From NCBI RefSeq assembly GCF_003369915.1, contig NC_046675.1, forward strand, positions 4,650,001 to 4,714,000: a DNA stretch of 64,000 nt, read 5' to 3'. Positions 9,901 to 24,090 of the stretch are shown one piece after another. Origin of the DNA: Drosophila miranda (taxonomy: Eukaryota > Arthropoda > Insecta > Diptera > Drosophilidae). Under the pieces are notes generated by a model. The model searched no databases. It was not told where the DNA came from and saw nothing but the letters and a program-made list of their open reading frames with translations. Both the position numbers and the translations under genes were made by a program. Numbering within the stretch: the first letter of the stretch is position 1; every line of letters begins with the position of its first letter.

Positions 9901-12900
9901 TGATGCATATTGCGTGTACCTCTGATGGAGAGGGTCTGTGGAGGGAGGAGGGGGGAAATTATGAGAGAAGGACCCACCGGTAGGGCCGGCTCCCTGTCCT
10001 CGTCAACTCATAAACATCTCGGCCAAATGGACAGCTGAATGGAGGACGCGCTGTAGCTGTAGCTGGAGCTGGGGATTGGTGCCTGCCCCTTTTTCGCCTA
10101 AGCGGCGCCTTATAAGCCCCATCAGCAGCCACTGCCACACTGCCACATCGATAGCAACTCCTTGCTGCCAATTTATGCAATGACTTTGACTTGGCTTGGA
10201 CTTGGTCTTGGTCTTGGACTGGGACCTGGAATTGGCTGCCGGGGCCGTTAAATTTTATGATGCAATCGCGACAATCGCCAGCGCCCATCTTCCCATCTTC
10301 CAATCTCAGCAGCATCCTCCATATCTGCGCTGCAGGCAGCCAGCAGGAGCAGGAGTAGCAGGAGCAGGAGCAGCACCAGCACCAGCACCAACAGCAGCAC
10401 TCGAAGACCAAGTGATGGTGACAATGTAGGCAGGCGTCTGATTGACTCATAACAGGCCGGGCAAACATCGCGATCTTGATCGCCATTTGCATGCCAAAGA
10501 GATCTCTGCCTCCGGCTGTTGGCAATTTATTTGCCCAAGAAGACTCTCCTAGGTTGCTGGAGCTCCTCTCCAGCCACAGTCGCAGTTCGAGTCGCCTCGA
10601 CTCGGTTCGGTGTTCCTCTTGGGTCTTAAACCACTCGCTAGTGAAACTGATGGCGATGGCATCTTGGCACGCGATAAGTCAACAACTTATCCAGGTCTCC
10701 GGCTCCGCTAGATCTCAGATCTAGCCAATTAGGCATGCCTCTTCGCTTAGTCTAATCCCACATAAGTCCCACGTTAGCCTTAAAAGCAGACAGGGACAGG
10801 CCACAGGCAAGTGGCAGGGGCAGTGGCAGGGGCAAGGACTGGGGGCGTGCCACGCAACTGCGTTAAAAGTGAATTGGGCTAACGGCAACATGCGTAAAAG
10901 TATATTATCCCATGGCAGCTCCACTCCACTGCACTGCACTCTACTCTACTCTGCTCTGCTCAATCCGATTCGACTCCAATCGACTCCACGGAGGTGGCGT
11001 GAGCCTCAACCCCAAAGCTCACAATCCTGCTCGGGGAGACCCATAAATTTCTGGCCTTGGAACAGGTTTTATTTTATAGCCAACCTCGCACTTGGCATAT
11101 TAATAAATTTAGTTTTTCTTCGTTTTTTTTTTACCGCACGATAAAAAAATGATAAATCTGTGAAATTGCCGCTCGATGTGCAAATGAACACGAGAGAGGA
11201 TCGATGCTCTATGGCTCCATTTCCATTTCCATCTTCAATCTGCTGGTGCCTACCGTTGGAGCCACTGCCTCTGCTTCTGCGGCTGTGGTGAATCGATGAA
11301 CGATTGGCGCTGCCGCCGCAGCTGAGGGAATTTATGTGCTTGCGGCATGGCAAGTGGCAACTGTGGACACGCTCATAGATCAAACAAGGGAGCAGCCAAC
11401 ACAAATACTCGTCCAAGAAATCGGAACAAACCGAGTCGAAGTGTTTGTTCCCTGGGGACAATCAATGCTCTGGGATTGGAAATACGAGCAGAAAACCACC
11501 TGCAAACCGAACTGGTGGAAGATCCCATTCGAAGTCAAAGAAATATCCCCCAGAACTAGGGATCTGTCACTCTATTATGGAACTAGTTGCACCTTTTGTA
11601 AGCAGATTCCATGTGAAGCTAATCCCCAAAGAATTATACCCTTTAAAGCACTCGTTTAAGCCGCCTTCCTACCATTACTCTACCCTTGCTGGATCGACTA
11701 ATAGAACATGGTTTGTCCAGCATTTCCATAGATGAAAATGCCTGCAACTCTGTTGCAACTGTGTTGACAAATGTGAGAATGCCGGGCGGCGCTTCAAAGA
11801 GGTTGTCTCATGGCTCTTGGCTCTGGCTTCTTGGCTCTGCATTCGGCTCACTCAGATTGCATAATTTATGGAGCCGCCTGCCCAAATTAGCCAAAATCTT
11901 GCCCGAGGGCCAAGCTCCCATCTAATGAGACAACAAATGAAAGATCGCTTGCAGTTCCCACACTCTGCCACTCTGCTGCTCTGCCACACGAGGCAAACGG
12001 GGCCGAGCACCGAGCAGACTCCGAAACGCTTCCTCTGCGAGCTGCCTTTTCTCATGCAACAATTAGTGCAATCATTTCATGCTAATTATTCGTTTGTTCT
12101 TCCAACCACCGCTCTGCTCTCCTTCCAGTGGGTGGGCGTGGCAGCCAGCTGCTGTCGGGGCTAGCGGTCATAGGGAAATTCTGTTTTGCCGTTTCCCGTT
12201 TTCCGCTTTCTGTAGTCAGTATTCGGTAGTAGAGAGGCAGTCTGTATTCTGGCCAAGTGAGACGTTTCCACGTCACCTGTTAACCCACAAAATGCATGTG
12301 GCCATTGACCAACAATTACCCGCCTGGGATCTGTAGATATCTGCGTCTGTTAAGTGGGTACGAGTACATCTAATTAGCATATGAGATACATTTGTATCTG
12401 CGCGTACGAATGGGCGGGGTGGCTCTCGCATTTCTCCGGAGCCGCCTTTGGCATTGGGGTGTTTCTGGGTGTGAGATTCTTGGGGGATAAGTAATAATTA
12501 GACCCCGACTTATGATTGTGGGCCTAGCAGCCGGCGATAATCGCTCGCTAACAAGAGACTGGAGTGACTGCAGTGAATGGAGAGAATCGATACCCCAATG
12601 GTACATGGGGTATACGTATTAGGGAGAATGCCAGAAATCAATCTAATGGGCAAACATTAGACAAACCAAAAAACTATTAAACTCCGAACATGGACTCCTG
12701 CTTGATTCCCTTGAATCCATTAAGGCCATCCTTGATGCCATAAATCGATCCCATTCCGAGCTTTGCCTTGTTAAATGTTCATCTCATTTGCCTATAATTT
12801 TCTCTCAGTGGTTCCACCTGCTGCTTCTCGAATTGAATGGTCAGCCAGGGACAATGGGATTGGGCTTGGGGGGATCTGGGATTTGGGAGTCTGGAGTCCA

Positions 12901-13740
12901 AAGTCCTGTCTCCTGTCTCCGATAGAGATCTCTGCTGTTTATTTTCAGCTTGTCCGATCGCTCAAACTAGATCAAATAGAGATATGAATGCTGTTTACAC
13001 CATGTCTTCGAATGTTTTCTCTCAATCCGAATGCTATCTTCACTTTTATCAAACAATACCGCAGCCCCGAACAATACCCCCAATGGTTTCAAAAGCAGTG
13101 AAAGGTTCGCTGCTCCAGTTGGAGCTCCGCTCTCCGAGGGGGCCTCGCCAGAACACTCCACTCTTATAGTGTCTTATATGTAACTAATTTGCTTAAATGC
13201 GCTCACAATAAAAACAATTTCGCTTTGTTGGTTTTTGACTTTTTTTTTTTGGCGGCGACAAGTTGCCGTAAATGCTGCAAGCTGTTTGGTGCCCCCCGAA
13301 AAAAGATTTTTTGTACAAATTTATGCTGGATATTCGGCTCGAATGCTCGACTGTTAAGTGTTTGTATATGGGCAATTGGCCAACAAAGGCGGCCAAGTCC
13401 AATACATTTGCGTGCTTTATCTGGCTGCAGCTCTCCCCCTAAATCCGCTACTCTTTCTTTGGGTCTCCTGGTTGGACATATCAAAGTGACTTGACTCCCA
13501 TTTGACTTGCAGTCTATGCAGTCTTTGCAGTTGCTCTGCCCATATTTGGCCAATTTCACTTGTTCGGATCGTAGCTTCTTTCATTCTGCACAAACGGCAG
13601 AAAAGGCAGACTGGGGCTGGAGATTGGTGGGGTGTCTGGCAATTAGATATGCACGATGTGCATTTACTTTCTAACCAAATTAGCATACATTTTATATGAA
13701 TTTCATTTGGGAATTCCACATACAAAACAGAGACAGATAC

Positions 13741-13767
13741 AGAGAGAGAGAGGGAGAGAGAGAGAGA
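13741..13767 (+). repeat. GA dinucleotide microsatellite
   Basis: AG units with one G interruption (AGGGAG). It is a potential GAGA-factor/CLAMP target, otherwise a plain microsatellite. Confidence 0.9.
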
Positions 13768-16700
13768 ATTTCATCCTGCGATTGAGAAAGAAAGTGAATA
13801 AAATAGGAGGAATGGATGCACCTGATTGATTGTCTGACTTTTCTGCAGTCGATTGGCTTTCCCTGACCCAACCCCAGTGCCCAGTATTCCAATATTATTC
13901 CACTTGCCACAAATGTCAGGGGTTCAATCAGGCTCTTTGCCGGCCAACCTCCTCATTGCATCAATTTGTCAGAGCGGTCAAAGCATTGTGTTGTGTCACG
14001 ACTACCCATAAACACCTAGTAAAAGCTGAGAAATGATCAAATGGTCTGCCCACCGCTCTGTGGAGTGGACGATTGTGGTTATTAAATCGAAGTAATTTGC
14101 CATTGCCCCACAAAAGACGCCGCCGGGTCGGTGCTTCTTCTGCTGCAGTCTTCCGACTGCATTTGTAATAGAAAGTGAAGCGTTGTCCAAGAGATTCACT
14201 TTCTGGGAAGCGGAACAAAGCAAGGGCTCGGCCCCAGCAGAAGTGCTAAGCGGCAGAAATGGGCTAATGGCAATGATTAGGGTTTGGATCTACTAATAAG
14301 GCTTATTAGAGGCTTCTACTGCTGCTGCTGTTGCTCCAGTTCAATGGCCCTCTGGTCTACGCTCCCACAACTTCTGTCAAATGCATTCAATTAAGGTTAA
14401 TTTATAGCCACTTCCCATTCGTAATTACCCGAGTACCGATGGGGCAGGCACCCGGGCCCGGTCGTGGTTGCCACGAAAATGTGTCAGTGGCGTTTGGGTT
14501 GGCAAAACTTCTGCGGTTATGATTTGTGAAAAGCTCTCGGCCCATTCATTGTCCAATTCGGTTGGCCGTGATTAATGGAGTGTGGAGCCGCTTGAATTTG
14601 GCACAATCCCAGAAACCAGTGGGCAAGCGAGCGTTGAGCGATGTAGGTGATGTTCCCGAGATCATCTTTGAATGCCAGGCACATGCTCGCCAGGGCCAGG
14701 GGCTGTGCTGTGCTGTGCTCTGCTGTTGGCTGCCGTTCAGTGATGTCCAGTTAGCCGGGTTTTTTCCCGGCTTGTAGGCCTGTCAGGCGGCAACACAAAA
14801 CTGACAGCCAACATTGACAACCAGCGACGACGGCGACGACGACTGCGACTACGACATCAGCTTGGATAACAAGAGGTTACGGACCGGAGGCCAGGTCCAC
14901 GTCCAGCAGCAGCAGCGCCAGTTCCACGGGGTTCAGGCAACGGTAGCCCATGTCGGACATTCAAATAATGGAATGATGTTGTACCTGTGCCGTGACCCAT
15001 ATCAGTTTTCCTTTGTGCTGCCTTTGCCCCTTCGCTCTTCGTGCGGGTGGCGAGGGGGGTGGCTTATATTTCCAGGGGCCAGGAAAAAGTTCAGCGGGTC
15101 GTGGACAGAAATTGGTTGGCATATGAAAAGTGAAATTTCCCAGCAGCAGACCTCATTTGAATGACGACGGCGGCCCACGCTTAGGGTTTGACTGAATGAG
15201 CGAATGAACGAATGAACGAATGCACGAATGACTTACTGAGTGAGTGACCGAATGAACGAAGAAATGAATGGCCTGCCGGGACTGCCAGCGAGCCGCCAAA
15301 TGAAATGTGTTGACAGTGAGCGGAGCCGAAACGGGCAACAGATCAAAGTGAAATGTAGGAGGTTTTATGCTGATTTTCACAAGCTGCAACATCGGCAACA
15401 TCAGCAACATCAGCAACAGCTGCCCCGGCAATTTAGTGGCAGAAAAAAACACAGAAAAAACAAAAGTGAAGGCGGTCCAGGGTCCAGGAGATCTTCTTCT
15501 TCGTGGGGCCCAAAAGCTTTCATTAAATTTCTAAGCGAATTGCCAACAATCGGCTGCGGAACTGAATAACTTATGGAGCACCTCAAACACAAAGCACTCG
15601 GACTCAGACTCGGGGCTTTCCACTCAAACTGCATTTTCTTTTGTGTTTGCAAACGGGTTTTCCTTCGGCAATCGAGTGGAGTGCAGCGTCTCCAGGAGTG
15701 GAGGCTGGGAGGCTGGGCTTTTCTCTCGAACGCCACTCGGGTGTTGCTCTTTATTTTAATTTCCTGGGCAAAAATATCCCATCGAAGTGCTAATGAGACA
15801 TAATGACATAACAGCCACCAAGGCCAGGGACTAATTTATTATGCCACTTCATCGTAGGAAGGTGCAGCTGCACCATGCACCGTGCACCATGCTCCTGCCC
15901 CTGTCACCTGCCCTCTACATATTTTCCTTTGCCAATATTTCCTAATATTCGCAATCATTTAACTTAATGTGCGAACATTAATTTTCCAAGCCAAGGATGG
16001 GGAGGATGCGAGTGCGCCTCCGTCTCTGTCTCTGTCTCCGTCTTCGAATGGGATGCGATGCTGCCTCTGCCTCTGCTGCTGCTGCGGCTGCTGGAAGGCA
16101 ATCTCTGGCTAGATCTTGCCGCATTCATCGCTGGGCAAATAACCGAACACGATATTCACTAATGAGACTGGGTAACGCAATGTGGGCGTGTCCCCGCCGG
16201 CCTTCGTGAGCCAACAACAAACAATTCAATTTTCCTGGCCGCCGGGCAGGAAAGCCGCCCAAAAAGGCCACATCGGTGCCAGGGGGATGCATAGAATAAA
16301 ACATTTGCAATTTATAGCTTAATGCATGCAACGTGCGTCAGATTGCACCTACAGATTGGAGCCACAATGAGGGACGTTTCAGTTTCAGCCCGCAGTCCGT
16401 AGTCCGCTGTCCATGTCCAGGTCCGCGTCCGACTGCCAGTGGGAGTCATCCACACTGCGGCCTCCAGTCGACGGGATGCAACTCTCGATCTCCCGTATTA
16501 AGTTTCACTTTGCAGTAGCAATTTGTCACTCACAAATAAAGCATACTCGCACCCCGGGAGCAGATTCTCTCTTTCTCTATCGGCTGCGGGACTGTGAGAA
16601 CCGAAGACTGTTGGACTGTAAGACTGTAAGTCGGCTGAAGAGGCAGGCCTCCTCCATTAAGTGTGCCGGCCTAAACACTTTTCAATGCCACTTGTGTTGA

Positions 16701-17729
16701 CTTTTCAACCCAAAAGCGAAATGAAAACGAAACCGGCGAGGGCCGTGAAAATGAAAACGTTCCAAACGTTTCCAAAAACAAAAGAGAAAATGCGGCCGGC
16801 AAGTGTGTGGGCCATTCGGTATTCAAGTGTGATGGCTGTCACTCACAGTTGGCCCAAAGAGGAAGAGAGGCCACGGCATTCGAGTCGCGGTCTTTAGGGC
16901 TCCCCGTGTCACTGGGTCAAGCCACAGCCACAGCCGAAACCAAAGCCAAAGTCGAGTGAAGGAACTGATTTCGAATATCAAAACAAACCCATGCAAAAAT
17001 ACTCGAACAGAGCTAGACTCCAAGCAGGGTTGTCCCCCCTCCGAACAGAGACAAAAGACTCGAGACACAAACTTGGCCAAAACGCACTTGTTGCGATTTC
17101 AGCTTTTTGCCCATTTTCTTTGACTGCAAAGCACTTCAAAGCCGCCGCCGCCGCACAATGAGCCCGGCCTGGCAGTGTGCGCGTCTTAGCCCAGTTATAA
17201 CAACGAAAAATCAACATCGAATTATGGCTACAACAAAATCACCGTCAACAGTTGTCGGGTCTGTTTAAATGGACAAATGGACGAGTACATCCATACAGAT
17301 GTACGTACCCCTTCTGCTCCGCCCCCCCTTGGACAGTTCTAGGCTGTCGAACATTCTAAGCGCACGCGGTGAAAGTCTAGAAACGTTGGGGCACTCGGTT
17401 CTCAATGACAAGAAATTCTGGTCTTCATAATGAGGCTTATAAATGTTGTTATGGCGGCAGCTGAGCGCTCTGGCAAAAACCAACAACATCTAACTACAAT
17501 TTGGCATGTGCACCATTTATTAGAGTCATGCCAGAGGCAGAGAGGATTCATGCACTTGACCGTGTGGCAAATTGGTTTTTTAATTGCTCTGATTCATATT
17601 TTATATAAATTTTCTTTTCTTTCGGTTACGAGAGTCGACCGGGCAGAGGAAGAGCGAGAGGTGCTGATCTCTCGGCATCTGGCCAATTATACAGTATGCA
17701 GCAGGTGTATTTTAGTTGTTTGATTAATC

Positions 17730-18080
17730 TATTGATCCCCATGTTGAGATCGCTTAAAGTTGATGTGATCCACTGATGTGCGGAAAATGTGCTGTCTTGT
17801 GGAGAGGCTCATTAATCTGTCAAATTGGTTGGGGAAAATGCTTCCTTTCTGGCAATCGAAGCTTCAATTTTCATTGATCATGAGAACAATTTGTGTCAAT
17901 GATATCAGTGATCACGGATCAGCCACAGCCACAATTCGCAGCCATTGAATAGCAGTTGTCACTGCACAAATCATGGTCCTCTCTCATTCAATAAACGATC
18001 TCTAAATGACATGTTTATACTCGCGTAATATTTCCCATGAGTACAGTTACCGCTGTGATCAGCGATCGGTGATCAGGGGG
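17730..18080. promoter_or_regulatory. GATC-rich patch
   Basis: About ten GATC tetramers fall within 350 bp, where one or two are expected by chance. Several sit in the palindrome TGATCA or as TGATCAC/CGATCGG; the densest run is GTGATCAGCGATCGGTGATC at 18055-18074. No promoter or coding signal accompanies it. It could be a cluster of binding sites for one factor. The function is unknown. Confidence 0.3.
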
Positions 18081-20179
18081 CGCTCAGGAGGCAGAGCCTA
18101 ACCGCCTCTTCCGTCTAATCAAATCTAATCAAACACATACTCAATGGAGAAACCCTGTCCACATCCATGAGAATATATTGATATGCATATGCATTATGAG
18201 TTCTCCAACCGAATGCCTACTGCCGACTGCCGATTGGCGATTGGCGATTGGCGATTGCTTCCTGGGTTATGACTTCTGCGGCAACAGCGGATAATGCCAA
18301 GAATTAGTTGTGGAAAAATTAACACCACCCCAGAGCGGCATTGACCACAAGGCTGCTGATTGTTCTCGGCAAACAGCAACAAGTGGGAAAACCGAAGACT
18401 GAAAACAATTTGCGCGAACCGTACGACGATCGGTGTGGCTGGTCTTGGCTCGGTCTTGGCCAGGCCAGCTGTTTGGCCAAGTGCATTGACCGCCTACCAG
18501 GCTCCCAGCCACCCAGCCACCCCGTCGCCCCGCCAACCCGCCACATCGCTGGCTCTGGCTCTGGTGGCTGAAAATTGCACGCTGGCCGATTCTCTGCACA
18601 AATTGATTTGAATGAAAGCTGGTCGGCTTGGCCGGGGCTGTTTACCATCTTTCCGTTTACTGTTAGCTCATCTGAGATTGATTTCTGATTTCTGCTGCCG
18701 CTGCCGCTGCTCCTCTCGATGCTTCTGTCACCTTTGACACATTTGGCAACGGGTTAGGCCGGATTTGACGGGCAGAGGCTCATCATTCGGTTGCATGGAA
18801 ATCGATTCGATCGGCCAAGCCACCAGATGGAAGTGGAAGTAGCCAGTGATGAGAGCGAAACTCCCTTGATCGATTTGGTATAGACCCTGGAGAAAAGCCA
18901 AGAAAGACAGAAACATTTGATGGGTAAAATATGCAGAACCAAGATACAGAAGATTGCGAAAGAGTTCATTAATCTTCAAACATTGATATTATTATTGAAA
19001 CAGGAGATTGCAATCTCTAAAAATTTACCTAGTATTTTAAGAATCCAATGCTCTATTTGTTAAGGTTTATTCCTGGAAGGCAATACCTAGATTGGAATAG
19101 GGAGTACCTAAACGACTGTCAGCGGAAATTCTACTGATTAAGTTATATTGTGGGTATTATGTTCCATTTTAACCTAGATTTTTCCCTCTATATCTAAATG
19201 TAAGCCCAGTCCCAGTCTGATTTACAGTGAAGCCCAGTCAACCTTGACAGCTGCCTAAGTGATGTAGGACGGCTGTAAATGTTCTCTTGGAGATATACGA
19301 GTACTTAATGGGCGAGTCCTGCTGCCATCTAAGGTCATGAAGGGTTACTGAACAATAAAACTAAAAGGGAACCAGTTAAGAGAGTTAAGAGAGTGGAACA
19401 AATTCTACGCTAAATAAGCTGAAAAACTGTCTCGAAAAAATTGACAGTCCAGTGGTACTGAAAATAGACAGCGGGGCTTCGATGGGTGAAACAATATTCG
19501 AGCTAGTGTATAAATCTATAATGTAAGACAAAATCTTACCTTCAAAAGGCGGAAAAACCTTCTGAGAAGATCATTGACTTGGGTGCCAGCTACATGGATG
19601 CTGATTATGGGCGCTGGAACAGCTTCATGGCCGAGGCCCTGCCGTGGCAGAAGGAGCAGTGAATGGTAACAAGATTCGTGGCTGGAGATGTGCTGACACT
19701 CACTCAGACCCTGGACCTCAGCCGAAGATTTACAGCTGCCGTTTGGCTGTTGCTGTTTCTGTTTCTGTTGCCAATTTCTATTTTCCATTTGCCATTTGCC
19801 TTGCCCCAAAGGCAACATCCACTAATCTCGACAATCGTCCAAAATCGACATGTAAGGCCCTTAAAATGCATGTACTTCTTCGGGTTGGGCTTGGGCTCCA
19901 CCGAAAACAGTGGGCGTGGCATGGTAGCCAAGCAGCAGCAGCAGCCGCACCGAAAGGCCCAGACCCAAGCAGCAGCCAGAGGTAACCAGACCACCGACCA
20001 CCGACCATCGAGAAGCAGAGCCCAGAGCAGAACAGAGGTTTTCGGCAATTATCAAGATGATGTTTGCCGGTTGTTCTTGTCTGCGACATTCGTTAGATGC
20101 TTCAGTTTCGGTTCCAGCCTCCACCGCTACAAGGAGGAGCCCCTTGCGTAGGCCCGAGGAGAGAGGCTTGGTCTGGAAC

Positions 20180-20292
20180 TGGGCTTGGGCCTGGGCCTGG
20201 GCCTGGGCGTGGGTGTGGGCAGCAGCGTCAGGGATCGCCATCCCTATCCCTATTTCTATTCGAATACCAATCCCAATCCCAATCCCTATATC
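20180..20292 (+). repeat. GGGCCT and TCCCAA/TATCCC hexanucleotide runs
   Basis: Imperfect GGGCCT units (20180-20220) are followed by CCCTAT and CCCAAT units (20239-20290). They produce repetitive peptides in all frames, including the spurious glycine-leucine and serine-rich frames around 20 kb. Confidence 0.8.
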
Positions 20293-23200
20293 GGCCTGGT
20301 CATTAGTGTGCTATCGTTGGACGCTTTAAATGCCCACCACGTTCTCCTAGTTCTAGTTCTGTGTGTTGGCCTGCTTTGTTACGAATATCGTACCAATTAA
20401 GTGGCGGAAAAACAGACCAAAAACAGAGTGTTGAGAGCACAGCTTTAATCACGTTTCAAATGGCTATACCCTGTAGAGAGAGTAGACATGGAGGACTTGT
20501 GGGATGTCCACAGGGTACGAGTATAACTGAATGAAGGTTTGAAAATGTAGCAACAAAAGTACTTCCAAAGGAAAATATGTGCGATGGCATATACTTTTAG
20601 GTCAATCCATAGTCGACTTCTTTTGGGTTAGGAGATTACTCTTTATTTTGTCCAGCCGGGAAGATACATTATCTTCAACAGCTGCGTTGTACGGACAACA
20701 TTTGTGGCACACACTCCTCTCGAACACCAGTCGCATGTACAACCAATTAGCCGATTGGGGCAGAATGAGATCGAGAGCACACGCAGTGGCGAAAGCAGCG
20801 CTTGCTCGCTCACTCGCTCGATTCATAAATCAACAAAAAATTATAAAACAATCGGAATTCCAGTTGCCAATAAACGTTAATTGCGAGTACAGGACAATGT
20901 GATGTGATGGCCATGACCGGGGATATCGATATGGATATGGATGCCCCGACACCGACACGGACATGGACACCGTGGCAACATCTAGCAGACCAGGAGATGC
21001 CTCTGCAGCAAGAACAGCAAATGCAAATTGCTGGAGAGATGTGGAGCCGGAGCTGGAGCTGGAGCTGTGGAGCGTGTTGCGCCAATTTGCTTGGCCTGCC
21101 AACGTCTGTCAACGTCTTGGGGGCCCTTCCTGGCCGCTGCTTTGGATCAGTGGCTCCTGTAGTTTCTGTGGCCTGTCCTTGTCGGCCATTGGCAATTACA
21201 TGCAGCTCACGTCCTGTCAAAGTTGAAAGATGACAAATCAACTTGACAGCCGCGCCAATTTGCATGACCACATGGCCACAGAGACAGCAGCATAGCAGAG
21301 CAGTGCACTGCACTGCGATGATGATGATGCATGCCCCATGATGCGCCGCAGAACCAGATCGGATAGAGCCGATCTGTGAGGCTTTCGCCACCAGCCTTGA
21401 CGCCTGGCATTGGTTCTCTGGCATTGTGTAATAATTGGCAGTTCGTGGAAAGCCTGATTTTGATACCGATTAATTGGATCGCTTGCTACAGTTGCAGTTG
21501 CTGCTGCCTCCGAATGTTCGGTCCGATGCCAATGCCGATGCCGATGATGGAATGCTACTTCAAAGAGGAGCTTCAGCAGCAGCAGCAGAGGAGATGAGGC
21601 ACTGGCCAATGGAATTAGCATATTAATTTATGGCAATTGCATCCATTTCATTTACAATTCTTTCTCCTCGGTAATTGCAATTGCCGAAGAACGTCTATCA
21701 GAGTAAAATTTTATTACCATCGTATAAAAGCGAATTGAAATGGGCCCCAATCGCCGTGGGCCGACCGGCCGCCTTACATCGATGTTCCCCCGAAGACAGC
21801 TTCCGTCAATTTTATGGCCCAGCCATAAGTACTCCTTGCAGGAGGCGGCCGGCCTCGGCCCAGCAGGAGCAGACCGGAGCCGAGTGGAGCCGGCCACCGC
21901 CCGCTGCGGCAGCACCGATCTTCTCTGGTTAGTAACCTTGGATCGGCGCAAGGCCTACCAACTGGTGGTACTTGGGCCGGATGTAATGAAGACAACAAAC
22001 CATTTCGTATCCCAATCTTTCAATTGCCCATTGAGATGGCCATTCCGTGAGCAAAGCAGAGCATAGGGTCGACTGACCCCGTGTTCGAGCAATGCAAATT
22101 TGTTGATCATATTTTTACTAGATCATCATCATCATAGAGGGCCCTGTGCAGGGTCGACCTCTGCCCAGGAATGGAGGCGGTGGTGGGGGTGGGGGGATGT
22201 GTTGTGCTCGCATGTACCCTAAGTTATTGCCTCTTAGCGAGTGCCTGTCGTGGTTATGATGTCTGTTTATTGGCCTGGCCTGTTGTTTCACACGACTTTC
22301 ATGTTAGCAAGTCGTTCTTCTAACAGTAAAAATCAATAAGTACCCGGCCGCTTATTATGTGGCGGCCGAGGCCTCCGATCTTGGCCGAGGAGAAGGAGAA
22401 CACTGGTCTAAATAACTTGGCGCACCGAACATGCAGTAATCATCGTTTTACCTTGTCTAGGTCTCATCTGGCTGTAGTTGCTGGTACTGGTGCTGTTGCC
22501 TCTCTAACAAGCCATTAGGCATTAATTTTAGCCATATGCACTGGACCACACCATACACCAGGGACTGCCGCAAATATGTCGCACTGAAAGAGAGAGAGCA
22601 TGCCACAAGAGTCAGGGCAAACCGCAACTGCCACAAGACTGGCAGGCCAGCCACAAGAGCACGACAAAAAGGCAAAAAATAAATTAATGACATAACTTGG
22701 ACGTAACACACGACTTGGATGAGAATCAAGTTTATGACTGCTGCTGCCCGCTGCTGCCCCCTGCTGCTGCTGGTTGGGGGAGTGCAACAAAAAACATAAA
22801 ATGGATGGCCTCCTCGCAGAAAAGGGGGCTGCGGGGGAGGGTACTGGGGATGCACTAATTTTGCAATGTAATTGGAATAACATTGCTCGTGCTCTCTCAT
22901 ATTTGCCCGACCTATGCCCTACCACCTTTCACCAACAGCAGCAGGAGTAGGCTGCTCAGCCCAGATTATAGAAATATTAAACAATGTACTCGTACTAATC
23001 TTATGTAAGCAACCAGGAACCAGGGGGCGGAACAACCTTCTTTTCGGTTCGGGGTTAAATGCACATTAAAAACAATTTTGTAATCCCCAGTTAGGCAACA
23101 GAACTGAAATTTGTTTTCAGATTATTTAACTCGAGCAGCAGCGAATGGATGGCATGGCATCCGATCGGATCCGATCCGAGAGTGGATATGGGAATGGGAA

Positions 23201-23770
23201 TGGGATAAGGCACAATGCAAGTGCAATTTACGTAAATTAAAGCAACATAATGCAAGACGTGTGGGTGGGACGAGGTCAAACCGAGAAGCAGCCACAGATC
23301 CACAGATCCGCAGACCCGCAGACCTCTGAAGAGAAGAGTTGAACTGATTCTGAAAATTGCTTAGATTGAGCTGTCCTCAAGCGACAGTCCGTGGAAGAGG
23401 CACATGACAACCTCAAGTGCCACACACACACCCATAGACCCGGAAAAACTGGGAAACTATTTCCAACTCGTGTGCACGTGGGCGGCCCTGAGACTGAGAC
23501 CCTAGAAAGCGGCTAGAGCGTCCATCTGTAAAGCTAAGATCTTGTAAAAGTGCATAATTATTTGAATGTTTAGCTTTTGTCACACAAATCAAACGGGTCT
23601 GCGGTCTGTCTGTGAAAGAATTTGACAACCTGTTGTCATCGAATGATGGGCAGAGAAAACGGGCTACTAGGGAAAAGACTGGACAAAGTAAAAGTGAGAG
23701 GGAATGCTGATAAGCCTGGGGTACAAAGAAACAAGAAAGTCCGAGAGTCCGAGCCGCAGATTGCACTTGA

Positions 23771-24090
23771 AAGAAAGCCCATGAATGGCAAGAGATGACA
23801 CCATCGAGATCTGGTGAGTGGTTACCCCACAGTCGAGGAGTCGGGAGAAAGAACCATACATGGCTGAAGTATTTCCCTTCTCAATCTTCGGCCGAAAGTT
23901 TCAGCTAAAGCTAAAGAAAGCCCATGAGTAGGAAGAGACGACACCAGATCTAGAGAGTTGGATCCTCTAAATTGCTAAGAGACAATTGTGCATGAATGAT
24001 GGATTTCTCTTCCCTTTAAAGGCAGTCTATGAATTAAAATATATGCCACCGGAATTTCCAGGGTCTACTGTGATGTATTTCCCTTCGCAA
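23771..24090. repeat. Diverged local duplication
   Basis: AAGAAAGCCCATGA at 23771 recurs at 23914. The following sequence GGCAAGAGATGACACC in the first copy matches GGAAGAGACGACACC in the second, an offset of 143 bp. A second shared block, ATTTCCCTTC followed by T/GCAATCT, occurs at 23871 and 24077. This looks like an old tandem duplication broken by indels. No coding signal. Confidence 0.55.

Noticed and set aside
18980..19560. A/T-rich block considered as a transposon remnant
   Set aside because: No terminal repeats, target-site duplication or coding relic could be seen.
20810..21424. 204-codon minus-strand frame with Cys-rich segments
   Set aside because: Overlapped by plus-strand frames; the Cys content comes from CAGCAG/GCTGCT runs.
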